From: Crambe crambe
Lineage: Eukaryota; Porifera; Demospongiae; Poecilosclerida; Crambeidae
Reading direction: 5' to 3'
Assembly (NCBI GenBank): GCA_963924555.1
Contig: OZ004586.1
Location: 4,856,501-4,920,500, forward strand
Length of the DNA: 64,000 bases
Positions 46,897 through 59,042 of this stretch are shown here, piece by piece. Made by a program: the position numbers and the translations under genes. Numbering within the stretch: position 1 is the stretch's first letter; every line of letters begins with the position of its first letter. The notes beneath the pieces were generated by a model. That model searched no databases. It saw nothing but the letters and a program-made list of their open reading frames with translations, and was not told the DNA's origin.

Positions 46897-47300
46897 TTTA
46901 GCATTGTGCCTGAGGGCCAATGCTGCAATAACGAAGTCTAGACAACCAGCTAGTAGGGGTATGTTCGTTCGAATACAATGAGTATTCCCTAGATCCGCCA
47001 CTGAACCACCATGTCCTAGAACTGGTCATTGTATTCGTATTTTTGTTCATTATTCTGTATCCCTTTCGGGGCTTTAACATTAAACCTTTGAACCTTCGAA
47101 CGCTATCAGAGAGGAAGGAAATCAGTGCAGGAAGTGCCAAACTTGCAATCAACCACTCCATGAAGTGGTCAATTGTCCATGACTTATCAAATAATTATCC
47201 CTCAGCAAAACAGGAAACTGCACCAGGTTACCCAGTGAACTGTTACAGTCTATACTACCTAATTTGCTCAATTTCATTTAACTTAGCATAAACAATGCTA

Positions 47301-47306
47301 TTTATT
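47301..47306 (-). promoter_or_regulatory. Probable polyadenylation signal of the tyrosine-kinase receptor
   Basis: AATAAA on the minus strand about 150 bases after the stop codon; the block containing it is duplicated downstream of the decoy at 43.6 kb. Confidence 0.5.
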
Positions 47307-47451
47307 TTGAAACAAAATTACAACATGAAACAAAATTTCCATAAAACACAATAGCTACTACTATTATACTATTGTTGACAAAGTAATGATACATTACGTA
47401 TGATGAATAAAAATGTTCCCTATAGTTAGTAAACAAGACATTTTGCTGACC

Positions 47452-49626
47452 CTACATGGGCATAGACTGCACTCTACATTCTGCCAGAACTTCAGCAGAG
47501 AATGTTGAAAATTCAAAGTATCCAGCAACGGCTACCAACAATGAGTCTACTTCATGCACCAGATCTTGAAAAAAAGGTCTTTTATCGGGTGATTCATTCC
47601 AGCATTGTGTAATTAGAGCATACCTGCAATTGTGATTAATAAAGCATTTTCATAAATCATTACAATTGCATAACTTTTTATACACTAGCTATGTATTTTC
47701 AATTATGGCTGACATGACAATAAACTTGTGATAGGAATAAGATATATCATGAGCACTAGGGATATGAAAGTTTTTTTTTGTCTGCCCAGTCTGTAAAGAA
47801 GACACACAGATGTGGATTTTTTGGCTATTCATTGACCACACTCCACGTTTGGAATGACCACATTACAGCATGAAAGACTGAACTTCTGAGCTGGCTTTAT
47901 AGCTGCCCAGCTGATCTTCATGCAGGCTGAGCATGACACAATAAGCACAATAAGATGTGTAAGTTACCCAAGGTCTCAAAATACATCCTCACACTAGGAA
48001 GTTGTATACTGATGACATATGGCATAAATGTATTGCTATAGAGGACTGTACTGTGTGCATTATTAGCGAACCATCTAATAATTAGCTATGGTCCATGAAC
48101 TTTCTGAAATGTATTATATGTACCTTCTAGAATTAACTTACACTTGATCGGTACAACTCGCATTCATTGGCTTCTCTAATCTTTCACCTCCTTGTAGGAA
48201 TCTAACAAGAGCAAGAGGATGAATGCCAGGGTAGGGAGTGTGACCAAGACTAAAGATCTCCCAGCAAGTGATTCCATATGACCACTGCACAAGAATCATC
48301 GTTGTCATAATGGATACAGCTTTAACTTCTATATATTACACCGTTCTATAATGGACAAAATGCTTGCTTGGTCCCAACTTGCATGTGTCCATTATTGTAT
48401 AGCTAATAAATTATAGTTACTTACTACATCTGTCTTCTCAGAGAAAATCCCATCAAGAAGACTTTCCAATGCCATCCATTTGACAGGAAGCCTCACTGAG
48501 TGTTCTTCCCTTTCTTTCACCTGTCGGAAGTAATTGGTAGAGCACATATCCTCAGTTAGGCCAAAATCTCCCACCTTGATCACTAAATGGTCATCTATCC
48601 TGCATTAGATTATTGAGCTAAGCAATTTTACATATAGCTACGTATAAGCTAGTGAATCATACATGCAATTGCGAGCTGCTAGATCTCGGTGTACAAATCT
48701 TTGAGAAGTTAAGTAATTCATTCCTTTCGCAACCTGCAGGCACATCGACAGTAACTTTTTCTGGGCATCTTCAATCTTTAAAAAGCAACAACAAGATAAT
48801 TTTTTTTCATTTTGATATTGCTTATAGCTAATACCATTTCATTTCCAGCCTCTTCTGCTATGTTAAGGTGAAGTCTCTCCCTCTTTAAGTAAGTCAGAAG
48901 ACTCCCATTAGCCATGAATGGCATGACAATATAAGGAGCTTCTCCCACATCAGTGCATAATCCAATCAAAGTCATCACATTTGTATGCTTAAACTGCATC
49001 ATCTTCTCACTCTCTTTTATCATGTCTTCAATGTTTTTCGGTGAAATAGAACCTGAGGATTACATAGCTAGCTACATATTGCACTATAATCGTACAGAAT
49101 TATTAACTAATAACTAGCTAGCTACATGTATAGTTTCAGCATCCTTTACTGCAGCATGCATGCATGCATTATATACCTTTCAATGTCTTGACAGCTACTA
49201 CTTGAGCTGTAGTTCTTCCTTGCCAGCCAGTGAGGTGTCCTCGATACACTAGTCCAAATTCCCCTTATTCAAAGACACAGTACATCAAGAGTATCCATTA
49301 TTGCTCAAATAGGCTGTTAATTATAATAGCTACAGAATTCTTCTTATTTCTCTCGGCTAACATGATAAAAAAAGTAGCTATATAAGATCGTTTCTGTGTG
49401 AATTTTTTGTATCACCCTGATGAAGACTAGAGTATTCTGGTTGAAATGTTGGTGGTTTGTTTCATGAAACTATAATTTTATGAGAACTAATTCTATTGAG
49501 CTACAGAATTCCTGAAAAGAGTTATTTATATACCTTGTCCTATGGTTTGAACTAGTTGAATGTGACGACCAGGTATTAGCAAATTAGATTCATTGAAGAT
49601 TCTCAGTTTGATCATCTCATCTTGTC
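47452..49626 (-). CDS. Tyrosine kinase domain, seven exons
   Basis: Seven consecutive short exons with GT-AG ends encode a complete domain from [21 protein letters not shown] to the C-lobe helix [20 protein letters not shown], then about 35 residues and a TAG at 47452-47454. Conserved catalytic Lys (VAVK), alpha-C Glu region ([11 protein letters not shown]), [11 protein letters not shown] and ALE are present, so it should be active. The HRDLAARN loop and PVKWMA segment are specific to receptor tyrosine kinases and exclude the Ser/Thr type I receptor class. Confidence 0.94.
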
Positions 49627-52600
49627 CTATAGATACGTATACATGCAAAATTATAGCTATATATAATTGCTAGTACGTAGCTAGTTGCCAGAACTGCACA
49701 AGATATTATCTGAAGTTAGAGAGCCAGTGTGTGGAGAGCACGCAGAAGGTATTTATTTATGCAGGACAATAGTGAGTCAGCTTCAATGTGCCAATATGCA
49801 CCTAGCCTCGTTCCCAGGCCTATTTTTTTTTCGAGGGAGGGGAACGAGGCTAATATGCACCTAGTTCACTTTTCTAACCACAAGCCACGGATACCAGTAT
49901 GGCTGATACAGGAGCCAGAGATGCCATAGATCAGTTATTGTATTCTCTTTAACTCTCACCAGGCAGGGTTTCATCTATACTGGGGGGGTGCAGGGGGGAA
50001 GCTTCCCCCCCAAACCCTCAATCTTCCCCCCCAAAGTAATTCATGAAAAATATTTAGTTATAAGCAGCCATAGCTACATGTTGATTTTTTTCTCCTTCCA
50101 ATACTGAGTAATACTTCTGAATTCAGTTTATCTGGTCCTTCTATACTTATTCGCATTGTATGATGGTTTCTTCACCAAGTCTGTGCACATTATTCTTAGC
50201 TGCCATTAGCTAATATACCAAAGTAAGTGCAGAATAAATAAATAGCATGCAGTGCCTACAAAAGTGGGTGTGGTCAAGGATATAAGGGGTTCTTCCCCCC
50301 CCCCCCCCCCAAACAAGAAATCCTAGATGAAACCCTGCCAGGGGCAATGCTTACATTTAAAGATTCTTTGTATAATGCTTCTTACTAGCAGCTATACATG
50401 TAGTTACTAACAGCAATCACTATGCACATGACACTAATTGACAAATAATCAGGAAGAAAGCATGCACTTATTACATAGAAAGTAGGAATTTCCTATCAAA
50501 TTAGCTTCAATTCTACAGTAAGTGTTAAAGCATTGACTAGCTACTCTTGCCAAGACCAGATAATTAATTTTGTGTGGTATTCTTTCATGCTTATTATTTT
50601 ATAGTTCCAAAATTAAAGTATAACACATCATTAGCAAGCTAAAATGTGACCACAACAAAGGTACAACTTCACTCAATTAATTTACAAGCTTCAGATATTG
50701 GTACCAAATTGAAGCCAATCCAAAGAGGATTTGGTAAGCTTCATGTAGCTACAGGCTCTAACAAAATTGTAATAGCTACAGAGGTTTGGATTTATCATGA
50801 AATAAAATATTGCAGCTACTTTTATTGTACTTGCTTTTTTTGTCAGTATCGATATTTTCTTCCTTTAGATCTGACCATAATGAAAAATATAATTGTAAAA
50901 GTGCTCAATGCTGCATGATAGCTATACCATGTATATCCAAAAGGTTAGAAGGTTGAACACAGGTATCTTCATCACTTGATAAATAAGTCACTCCACTCCT
51001 ATAAAAAACTTTGTACATAAAATTAGCTTTAGAATAAATATGTGAAAATCCCATACAGAAGTAGAATAATTTGCTTTGATAAATGTGACCACTTCACGCA
51101 TAATTTCAAAATGGAGTTATTAGTACCACGCTATAGCCCATTGCCTTAGAAGTTCATTGATACTACGCTTGGAGCTAGATCTTAAACCACCGCGGAGCTA
51201 AAAGTGCATCGCCTCAGAGAAAGATTCAGTAAGCGTTTTGCCCAATTCTCCTACGCGAGTCCGTATAATACGATGACATCATTCAATTTTTCTTAAGCAG
51301 CTGGGCATAGCTAGTAGAAGTAGACTTAGCTTTACTGCGTTCTTATCTTTGAGCGTTTGGATATGCAAGACATGGGACAAGCTCTAAACAATGATCAGAT
51401 AAAGTTTGGGTAGATAGCTGTTTGTAAATAAAATACTGGTAAGTTTTATTATCCTATCTCTATGTTTTAAGTTGATTCGTGTGGAAGCAGTGTTTGTCTG
51501 GGTTGGAATCTAGATATGAAAATTCATTTATGTGGGGGTTTTCCCTTATTTCCGCGCACTATGCTCTGGGCACGTAGGATGTGAAATAAGTTCCGGGTGA
51601 GGTAGCTCAGCTCACTTTAACTCGAGCGCTTGCCTACTTCAAAACCTTCCCACTTCCTGAAATTTGGCAGGAAGTTAGACAAAGGACTGAAGATACTGTG
51701 GAGGCAATGAAAAAGAAGTAAATAAAAAAATTAATTTTACCTAAGGCAACTTTAAACGCGCATATCTCAAAATTAAATCCTGCGTGAAGTGGTCACTAAT
51801 CATGTGTTAAGGAATGAAGAAGCTACATCTAATGTTTGCTTTCCTAGTACATACACATCTGTGACCGGTATAATAATTATAATTATGAGCCTGTTATTGC
51901 CAGTCCTTCTTGTGGTTCTCACTCTTGCTGTCCACTTTTGCTAGTTGGTGCTATCATTCCCCAAATCAAAGTTTTATGCTCAGGCAACTGGATGGACACA
52001 TATCTGAAAAAGGGATAAGCTTCTTTCTTTTCACTCTCATTAAATTTAATTCGTTTGCTCAATGGGAGCCAACATGTTGCTTTGGAAATTTTTAGAAGAG
52101 GCCGAGGCCAACCATGACAGTTACCTCCTATGGGAGTAAGTGTACTAGGTGGAATACGTATAATTAGTTTTTCTACTGAGTATGCAAGTATTAAACAAGG
52201 GCCGGCTATAATGCATTATCATTTTGGTTAATTGTCACTGATTTCTTTTTTGCAGGTATACAATTATAGGATTTACACTGAAGTCTGAAGATCTTTCTTG
52301 TATGCAGTTATTATTCTTATCACATTGATGACTTTCTATGCTGCTGTAGCAAGCTAGCTAAGTTAGTACTTATGGTGGTCATACATAGCTATAACTTGTT
52401 TGCTTATGTTGGCTCTCTTTCTATTTTCTCAGGACTATTAGCCTACTTGTGACATAGCTAATAACTTCTATAGGCTCTTGCTGCTTTGATCATAAATCTT
52501 GAGCTTTGCAGCCTCTGCTCTTGTTGGTTTTCTTGCATTTACTGCATCTGCTCTTGCTGCTTGGCTCTCTTTCTGCTTTCTCACGACTGTTAACTTGCCT

Positions 52601-55600
52601 ATACTTGTGACTTTGTAGCTTCTCATCTTGTTTAAGGTTTGTGCTGCCTTTTCAGATGGTCATAAAATCTTGAGTTTTGTGTTTAGCTATATGGCTTTCA
52701 TGTTGGTTTTCTTGCTCCTAGTACTTTCTCTAAGACATCATTAACTTGCCTACTCTTGCTGCTTTTCTCACCTGCTAGAAGCATAGACTACATGATGAAA
52801 AATTTGGCACACCCTATTTTTGTACTGGGGGGGGGGGGGGGGGGGGGGGGGTACAAAATCCACTAGGATATTTCGCATGGATCCCTCAATAATATTGTAC
52901 CCCCATGCAAAATATCAGTGGATTTTGTACCCCATGCAAATATCCTAGTGGATTTTGTACCCCCATAGAGCAGCCATTGAATAACTCACCATATTGGCTA
53001 CCATATTGGCAATTCTTACATGTAGCTATTCAACACTGTAATGTAAAATACGGAATAAACATTATTTTTTTGAGAGAGTTTTTTTTTGAGAGTGCTTTCC
53101 ACAGCACATAATAATTAGCAACTGAACACGCTGTAAAAACAAATATGTGTAAAAATAAGGGTTCCCATTTTTAGGTTATTTGAGTTGCAAATTGGAACGG
53201 GTTGTTTTTACCCATTAATTTTTACAGCAGCTATAGCCACAAGCTTTTACTTGGCACACATTTGGAAAGCATATATAGGTGCAGGCATGAAGGAATGTGT
53301 TATGAATATAAATTGGGGTTAACTTATGCTACCCAGCTATAATGTGAACTATTAACTGAAGCTGTTGAATAGCTACATGCAAAATTCACTACATATGAGG
53401 GCATGTGGTAAGGTGTATACTAAACTCTGAAATTTCTTTTGTGCTAGGGTACACAAAGCCATATAGCTAGCTATGGATGTCTTAGCAACAAAAATATTGC
53501 TTTTGCACAAGTATATAAGGTAGTAAAGTTACTATAGCTGTTCTATGGACTTATCCAGAGGAGTAGCTACCATTATGGCAACTGGGGCACTTGCTGCAGT
53601 AAACTTTTCATGATGAAAATGGGTGTGGTCAAAAAAGGGCATGGCAGGAAAATTTTCCACATGAAAGCGCACAATCCCACCAAATCTTAGATCCTAGCTA
53701 CTCCCCTGTTATCTCAGAACTTGAAAAGGTCGATTCCTCCACATTAAAGCTTTAGGTCTCTTCCACGCACTGCAAAATGAATTATACTCTATAGCTACAC
53801 AGATTAAATTGTTGCTATGGGGCATTTCTATTCCCGTGAATATAGAAGGGTACAAAATATTGAGGGGTACAAATCCACTGTGACAATCCACCTTGATATT
53901 TTTGTCCATGGGGAAAATGTATTAGAGGGCATGGCTTATTTCTCCTTTATACAGATGTAGTAGCTAGCTAGTTCAGCATAGCAGTACAGTAAGGACACGA
54001 ATTAATTGCAGTCTTATGATCTTGGTTATAATTAAAACCTTTGATTTGGAGGAATTTTCCTTATTGGGTACATTAGCTAATATTTCTGAGATAGACTGTG
54101 TTTTATGTTCCTTGATTTTTATAGCTATGCTTGATTCACCTTTTCCTCTTGTACAATAGAAGGAAAACCAAACCGACAGTGAGAAAGATTATGAATAGGA
54201 TGGACAAGACCACGGGGACGACTATGGTGATGTTCCTATAAACAGACGATTCACCAATCACTCCTACAGAGGAAAGAATAATTTATTGTCACACTTATGT
54301 ACTGACTGCATTCCAATAGTATCACATCAGTGTTCCTGATAATAGTGTATGCATACTGCCTTATTATTATTTTTATCAAGCACTGCAGGGATCATAGTCC
54401 CAGGGAGAGGATTATATGATCAGTCTGTTTCTGAATCTTGCTCACTCCTCTGCATTCTAAGCAATACTGTTCAGGGTTTCATCTAGGAATTTCACCTTGG
54501 AGGGGAAGCTCATGGGAACATGTGGCTGTAAGGCCACAGTGAGGGGGAAGGTGTGGGAGGGGGATGTGCCCCCTCCCACACAGAGCATGAAGCCAAAAAT
54601 GCTTAAATTCTAGAATGATAGCTACTTAAAAGTATTTTTTAAATGCTTGATCCTAAAAATACACTACTTAAAATATTTTTTGTCCTAAAACTCTTTTCTT
54701 TTGGCAATATCTTGGGGGGAAGCTGGGTCAGTTTGGGGGGGGGGGGGGGGGGGGAGGGGAAGCTTACCCTGCGCCCCCCTCCTTAGATGAAACCCTGCTG
54801 TTTGCAAAGTGAGCCTTTCCATTTCATTTCAGTGATCTAAAAATGCAGAAACAAAGCTTAGGTTGATTTATCACTTTGCCTCTTTCACAGTTGATCAGAA
54901 TCTTCAACATTTTGGAAATATACATCTTAAATAGAAATGTTCAGTTTGAAAATCTTACTTTGACATGACCCTTCTGGGCCACAGTAAATTAATGAGAGTT
55001 TGATAAACACCAAGTTCATAATGCAAAATGTTAACTATGCTTGAGTCGACAGACACCAAGTTTGGAAATGTACTTGATAAAGGTTTCCAGAAGATCAACT
55101 GTAGCTACACAAAGAATTTGTATACCATGATTGATCACAAGCATCATTATTATTATTGAAGAAGCTGGGTAACTATTGATCAAGTTTGGAATAGAAAATG
55201 TTTTGACAAACATCAAGTTTGGAATAGAAAAATTAATAATTTGATAAACATTAATTTGGAAATGGAAAATATCATTGTCTGAATGTTCCTTCTCAGCCAT
55301 TTCTGAGACTATATTTCTGCAATTCACCTTTTCCTATGGTACAATAAGAGGAAAACCAAAACAAGAGTGAGGATGATCAGGAATAGAATAGCTAAGACTG
55401 AGGGGATGGCATGCTGAAAACAGACAATCCACCAAAAGAATATCATTCACTGTGCATATGGGGCTGCTTCAAGCCATGATACAAGAACACTAGCTGCAAA
55501 TGGCTACCATTACACTAATACAGTAGTTTGGGGCATTTTCATTGAAGCAATGCCATACAATATAAGTGCGGGCTGAGTGATCCCTTGAAAATATAGACCA

Positions 55601-56616
55601 ATGCATGTGGTACATTTTCTTAACTCATCACTGAGATAAAGACACCTCTCTATAGTAATCAAGACCCTGTTTCCAAACATAATTCACCAAACTTCATTTA
55701 TATAAGAGAAGTTACATGTGCATATTACCTCCTATAAAGCTTGTAGTAGGAGTCATAAAGCTTGAAGTAGAAGTCATCATAATTTCTATTGGTGGCAGTC
55801 TTATATTATCATTACAATGATCTCCTGAATCACAACATCTTCTTACTGTATACATATTATTTTCAAAGCAGAGGCTTTCGATGCCTAAGGTGTCATTATA
55901 GCAGTCACGCGTGAAGTGCAGGTTCCCTGTGTCTGAGTCAATAGTCCTTTGCAAGTAACACCTATTTGTAGCTATGCAATAGCCACCAGGACAACATTGA
56001 GGGTTTAGAAATGGAGATGTGCAGGTACAATTAAGAAAAACACTTTGACCTACATAAAAGCAACCCAAAACAAAATAATAGCATGACAGGACTAGTTACT
56101 TGATTATGGAATGAGAATTGGAACAGTTCATGTTTGAATTGGAATTTAGAGGAAGCCTAGCAAGGAAAATTTCATGTTTTGTGTGTTTTTGTTTGGTGGG
56201 GCTGTCAGCACTTCTTCAGTGTAATGACTTCTGAGAATCCAGCACCTTTGACAGGAGCTACCGGTATCTGATTACAGTTGTCCAAAACCATGCACTGTTC
56301 ACCTCAATAGAAATTGACTGATGGTTACATTATCCACAGACTACAGCCACAAGTTACAATGACAAGAGGCATAGCGTGCTCTTTGCAGCTAACTACTTTT
56401 ACTATTTTACTGTAGATTAAAATTGCAGAAGCTATTTGAACAGTGACAGGAAAAGCACATAAAACACTTCTTTTTTAAATCAGTTATAATAGCTAATTAT
56501 TATGATAATAATAGTTTGTATCCTGGAGCATTTATAGCTGTAAACTTACTGAACTGGACTCTGGAGATTATGAAGAGAAGTAGAGAGCCCCACTTCCTAT
56601 ACTCTGTAGAAGCCAT
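47452..56616 (-). CDS. Receptor tyrosine kinase with a TGF-beta-receptor-type ectodomain (11 exons)
   Basis: Exons (minus): 56550-56616 signal, 55729-56049 ectodomain, 54140-54263 membrane, 50928-50998 juxtamembrane, then kinase 49534-49626, 49177-49263, 48835-49052, 48663-48775, 48425-48599, 48142-48284, 47452-47623. The sum is 1584 nt, 527 residues, and all ten joins agree in phase (1,1,2,1,1,1,0,2,0,2). The ectodomain is nearly the same as in the Ser/Thr-kinase gene ([30 protein letters not shown]). The helix exon reads [18 protein letters not shown] and ends LLLYKRK. The kinase is plainly a tyrosine kinase: [63 protein letters not shown]. The activation segment has one tyrosine, in STNYFRQV. 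The weak point is whether ectodomain and kinase sit in one transcript: the ectodomain's own membrane exon (55324-55437) is dead, which leaves 54263 as the next acceptor, and it fits. Confidence 0.78.
49802..49851. mobile_element. 50-bp mini inverted element with 9-bp duplication
   Basis: CTAGCCTCGTTCCC and GGGGAACGAGGCT pair as inverted ends around a T-run; AATATGCAC flanks both sides (49793-49801, 49852-49860). Relics of the same family occur near 245 and 38408. Confidence 0.65.
49964..50337. mobile_element. MITE with CAGGGTTTCATCTA ends, within the tyrosine-kinase gene intron
   Basis: CAGGGTTTCATCTA and TAGATGAAACCCTG ends, C/G-homopolymer rich inside; same family as 54472-54797. Confidence 0.65.
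50928..50998 (-). CDS. Juxtamembrane exon of the tyrosine-kinase receptor
   Basis: 71 nt between TTTTTTATAG and CATG|GTATAG, phase 2 to 1, exactly what is needed between the membrane exon (ends phase 2) and the first kinase exon (starts phase 1). It encodes [20 protein letters not shown] plus DIH; acidic, with one tyrosine that could be phosphorylated. Short, so found only by splice motif and phase. Confidence 0.68.
51085..51796. mobile_element. TIR element with GTGACCACTTCACGCA ends
   Basis: Left GTGACCACTTCACGCA, right TGCGTGAAGTGGTCAC, exact inverses, 0.7 kb, in the 3.1-kb intron before the juxtamembrane exon. No ORF of note inside. Confidence 0.65.
51797..54139. other. Intron of the tyrosine-kinase receptor
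   Basis: G-run at 52826-52850, repeats of GTGGATTTTGTACCCC (52855-52970, again at 53860) and a fold-back stretch at 53130-53230. No exon recognised. Confidence 0.5.
54472..54797. mobile_element. MITE of the CAGGGTTTCATCTA family
   Basis: Inverse ends as in 49964-50337. It lies between the ectodomain and membrane exons of the tyrosine-kinase receptor; a long G-run is at 54736-54754. Confidence 0.65.
55324..55437 (-). pseudogene. Dead membrane exon copy inside the tyrosine-kinase receptor gene
   Basis: It matches the membrane exons at 17.5 and 43.6 kb (same [11 protein letters not shown] end and AAAAG|GTGAAT). The acceptor CTGTAG is changed to TTTTG, and a deletion removes the start of the helix. 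A fallback acceptor TTTTCAG would put the helix out of frame with the ectodomain. Its loss leaves the ectodomain free to splice to the next membrane exon, the one linked to the tyrosine kinase. Confidence 0.7.
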
Positions 56617-56640
56617 CTTGGCTATGATACCAAGTTCTAT

Positions 56641-56650
56641 GCATGCGCGT
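56641..56650 (-). promoter_or_regulatory. NRF-1-like site upstream of the tyrosine-kinase receptor
   Basis: GCATGCGCGT lies 25 bp upstream of the signal ATG. The ETS-like partner seen in the other copies is absent here because the flank differs. Confidence 0.35.
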
Positions 56651-56819
56651 ACCTACCTTATCCGTGGGCGTGGCTCGCGATAGAGAGACGCATGCTCTTT
56701 GCACCAAGAGCTAGTTCAGAACAAGAGTTTCAAGTTGCAGCTAAGAGCGTAGCTTCACTCTAGCACCTGCCACGCCCTACGAAAAAAACCACGGAAGTTC
56801 CAAGTGAAGTGAAATCAAC

Positions 56820-57106
56820 AGTATGCCCTCTCTGTTGGGAAGGAGATAGCAGCTCATGCAGAAGCCTGCCGCTCAGTAGGGGTGTCCTTCATTCCGCTAG
56901 TGGTGGAGTCAATAGGAGGATGGAGTGACAAAGCGATTGACACCATCAAGAGCCTTGGCAGACTATTTGGCCAGAGGTTGGGTGTCCCGCCTGCTGACTC
57001 TACTACCCACCTTTTCCAAAGGCTCACCATATGTTTATGGAGGGGCAATGCCTTAATTTGGATTCGCTGCACACCCACCAGACCAGCCAAGGTGGATGCG
57101 GTGTAA
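56820..57106 (+). mobile_element. Inverted 3' piece of the same retroelement class
   Basis: Plus-strand reading gives VGKEIAAHAEACRSVGVSF, PLVVESIGGWSDKAIDTIK and LGRLFGQRLGVPPADSTTHL then LWRGNALIW, a conserved C-terminal motif of these polyproteins. It faces the reverse transcriptase remnant, so the element has been rearranged head to head. Confidence 0.68.
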
Positions 57107-58075
57107 ATTTGTGGTCTTTCTAGTAGCAGCTGCATCATTGGCATACCAAGTTTGGTTCAGAGATGTGGTAAGTTTGTTGATCAATGGCACAGTCGCTATA
57201 GAGCGTACATGGGCATTCCTAAAGGATCTCCCTTCCCGGGAGTAGAGAGCATCACCGTCAATAAAAAGCTTGGTGGATGTTCTATAACAGTTGATTAGTA
57301 TGTTTGAAATGGATGGACAGAGTAGCCGTATGTTGTGTAGGGCTGACATCCTACGTATTAAGAGAATTGAAGGCATCAACGAGCAAGGCACCCTCAGTGT
57401 CTTCTAGATGGAAATTTTCCCGCACAGAATGAATGGCACAGCTTCACTGTCCTGCACATAGCTGAACTGAACCTGCTGCATCCTGGATGTCCAATCTAGT
57501 GATTTCAAGAACCGCTTTTGCAATGATGTGTCTTGCTGTATCACCAATGCCAATAGGACGAACACCAGGACACAAGGGCTATCAGCCTGCAAGCTAGAAA
57601 AAGGGGCAAGCCCCACAGGATTAAGTAGGGAGGTGCAGAGGCACTTTGTAACCCCTGCTAAAGCTTGACACAGGTCATTTGATGCAGACTTGAATATTGT
57701 ACATATAGTCTTCACCAGGCATGAGCATCCAGCCCAGATGGTCACTGACTTTCAGTGAAATAGAACGAATCAACTGGCCATTAATTTTTCATAGATTATC
57801 GGATGGGGCTCTTCTTCAGGGTGAACTCAGGTGATGCAGGCTGACCAATGGGATGCTTACTCATGAGGACTTCCCTGATGGACCTGGTCATTTAGATTTT
57901 CTAGCTGACCTCTGTTGGTAAGCAAGTCCAAGGCTGCATGGGTCTTCCCATGGAACATGAGGTTTGCAAACTTTTGAGCCAGTTTGCTGTTTTCTTCACT
58001 TCCAGCTTTACATGCCTTTGGTAGCCTGCTCTGAATTGTCCCTCCTCTAAAGAGAGCATCCAAATCCCCATCCAT
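57053..58075 (-). mobile_element. Reverse transcriptase fragment, degenerate
   Basis: Pieces in several frames read, in order on the minus strand: GTIQSRLPKACKAG and FANLMFHGKTHAALDLL (58075-57857), FKSASNDLCQALAGVTKCLC with PVGLAPFSSLQ (57745-57404), then ALHNIRLLCPSISNILINCY and NQTWYANDAAATRK (57391-57053). The last segment is the catalytic YxDD-type box, here YAND. It belongs to the same sponge/cnidarian retroelement class as 24819-26038. Dead by frameshift and by loss of one catalytic Asp. Sequence up to 58600 on this strand is probably its decayed 5' part. Confidence 0.72.
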
Positions 58076-58679
58076 TCAAAGTTTCAGGTGTCTCTCCAAT
58101 TGCTCCTTGGCCTTTGATCTTTTATGTGGTCTCTGTAGAAGAATGGTGGCCTTCGGGGCTATGGATTCCATGGGCAAAAGCTTCATACATTCTAGCAAGT
58201 TCAGCTACAATTTACCAAGGGGCACTTGGAATGGATAGCTTCATCATATATATCTTTTAACTGTCTGCAGAATGTTGTTGAGTTGGATGTTCCCCAAGAA
58301 AAGTTGGGTTCAGCATGTGGCTTAAAGGTGGTAGCTTAATCGGTTGTTATGTCTGGAGATTGAGTTGATTGGTTTGTTGTTGTTGTAGTTGGCTCAGTCT
58401 CAGTCTCATTCTTCTCAGTCTTCTCTTCACTGATACTGTCACAAGTTTGCAGAGTTTGGTTTGAGAGGTTTGATTGTGAATGATTGTGAAAGTTGCAGAG
58501 CAGTCAATTTTGGATGGTGTCACATTAAACAACTTCCCAGCTGACTTGGTAGACAGTTGGAGCATTTTCTCCCAGCCTTTGCGCAGGCACACCCTCTACG
58601 TTTTATTGCATCTATAACACAATGCTCAAATTTCAAATTCGCATTTTTTTCATCAATCCTAAAATCGCAGATCAGCGTG

Positions 58680-58760
58680 ATGGCGATAGCTAATCGCTTC
58701 CAAGAGTATAGAAAGTGTGGAGTTTTCTACTGCTCTTCATAATCTCCAGAGTCCAATTCA
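58680..58760 (+). pseudogene. Inverted, frameshifted copy of the array signal-peptide exon
   Basis: On the plus strand ATGGCGATAGCTAATCGC followed by a close match to the signal exon and its donor TTCA|GTAAGT. Small insertions put TCA TAA in frame (FYCSS then stop). It stands as a mirror image to the functional exon at 56550-56616, with retroelement pieces between. Confidence 0.65.
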
Positions 58761-58845
58761 GTAAGTTTGTAGGCCTAGCTATAATAAAGTTACTTTTCTC
58801 TGTGAACTGGATTCTGGAGAGAGGGCTCACGACTCGATTTTAGGC

Positions 58846-58922
58846 TAGTCTGGCGTAGCGGCGACCCTTACCAACCCTTCCCTTCCCTTGACCCTGGTAA
58901 GGGTCGCCGCTACGCCAGACTA
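58846..58922. repeat. 77-bp fold-back element
   Basis: TAGTCTGGCGTAGCGGCGAC pairs with GTCGCCGCTACGCCAGACTA; just upstream of the plus-strand receptor promoter. Confidence 0.7.
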
Positions 58923-58927
58923 TCATG

Positions 58928-58938
58928 GCATGCGCGTA
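58928..58938 (+). promoter_or_regulatory. NRF-1-like site upstream of the plus-strand receptor
   Basis: GCATGCGCGTA about 105 bp upstream of the signal ATG at 59043, the same core as in the minus-strand promoters. Confidence 0.35.
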
Positions 58939-59042
58939 ATTTCTTTTGGCAAAAAGATAGCAATAATTATTTTGAAGTTGAGATTTCTTCACTCCTCAAA
59001 AAGTGTGTATAGCTAGCTACCTGTGCATGCGGCAGTATTATG

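Noticed and set aside
50646..50918. Plus-strand ORF of 90 codons in the tyrosine-kinase intron
   Set aside because: No domain, no splice context, and its 3' end abuts the juxtamembrane exon on the other strand.
51590..51650. tRNA-like stretch GGTAGCTCAGCTCAC
   Set aside because: Resembles an A box only; no B box or cloverleaf can be drawn.
52826..52850. Long G- and C-runs (also 21599, 29455, 50296, 54736, 63620) as functional quadruplex sites
   Set aside because: Several sit in MITEs and such runs are prone to sequencing error; no link to a gene feature could be made.
55324..55437. Nearest membrane exon as the true partner of the 55.7-kb ectodomain
   Set aside because: Acceptor destroyed and helix start deleted; the fallback acceptor is out of frame.
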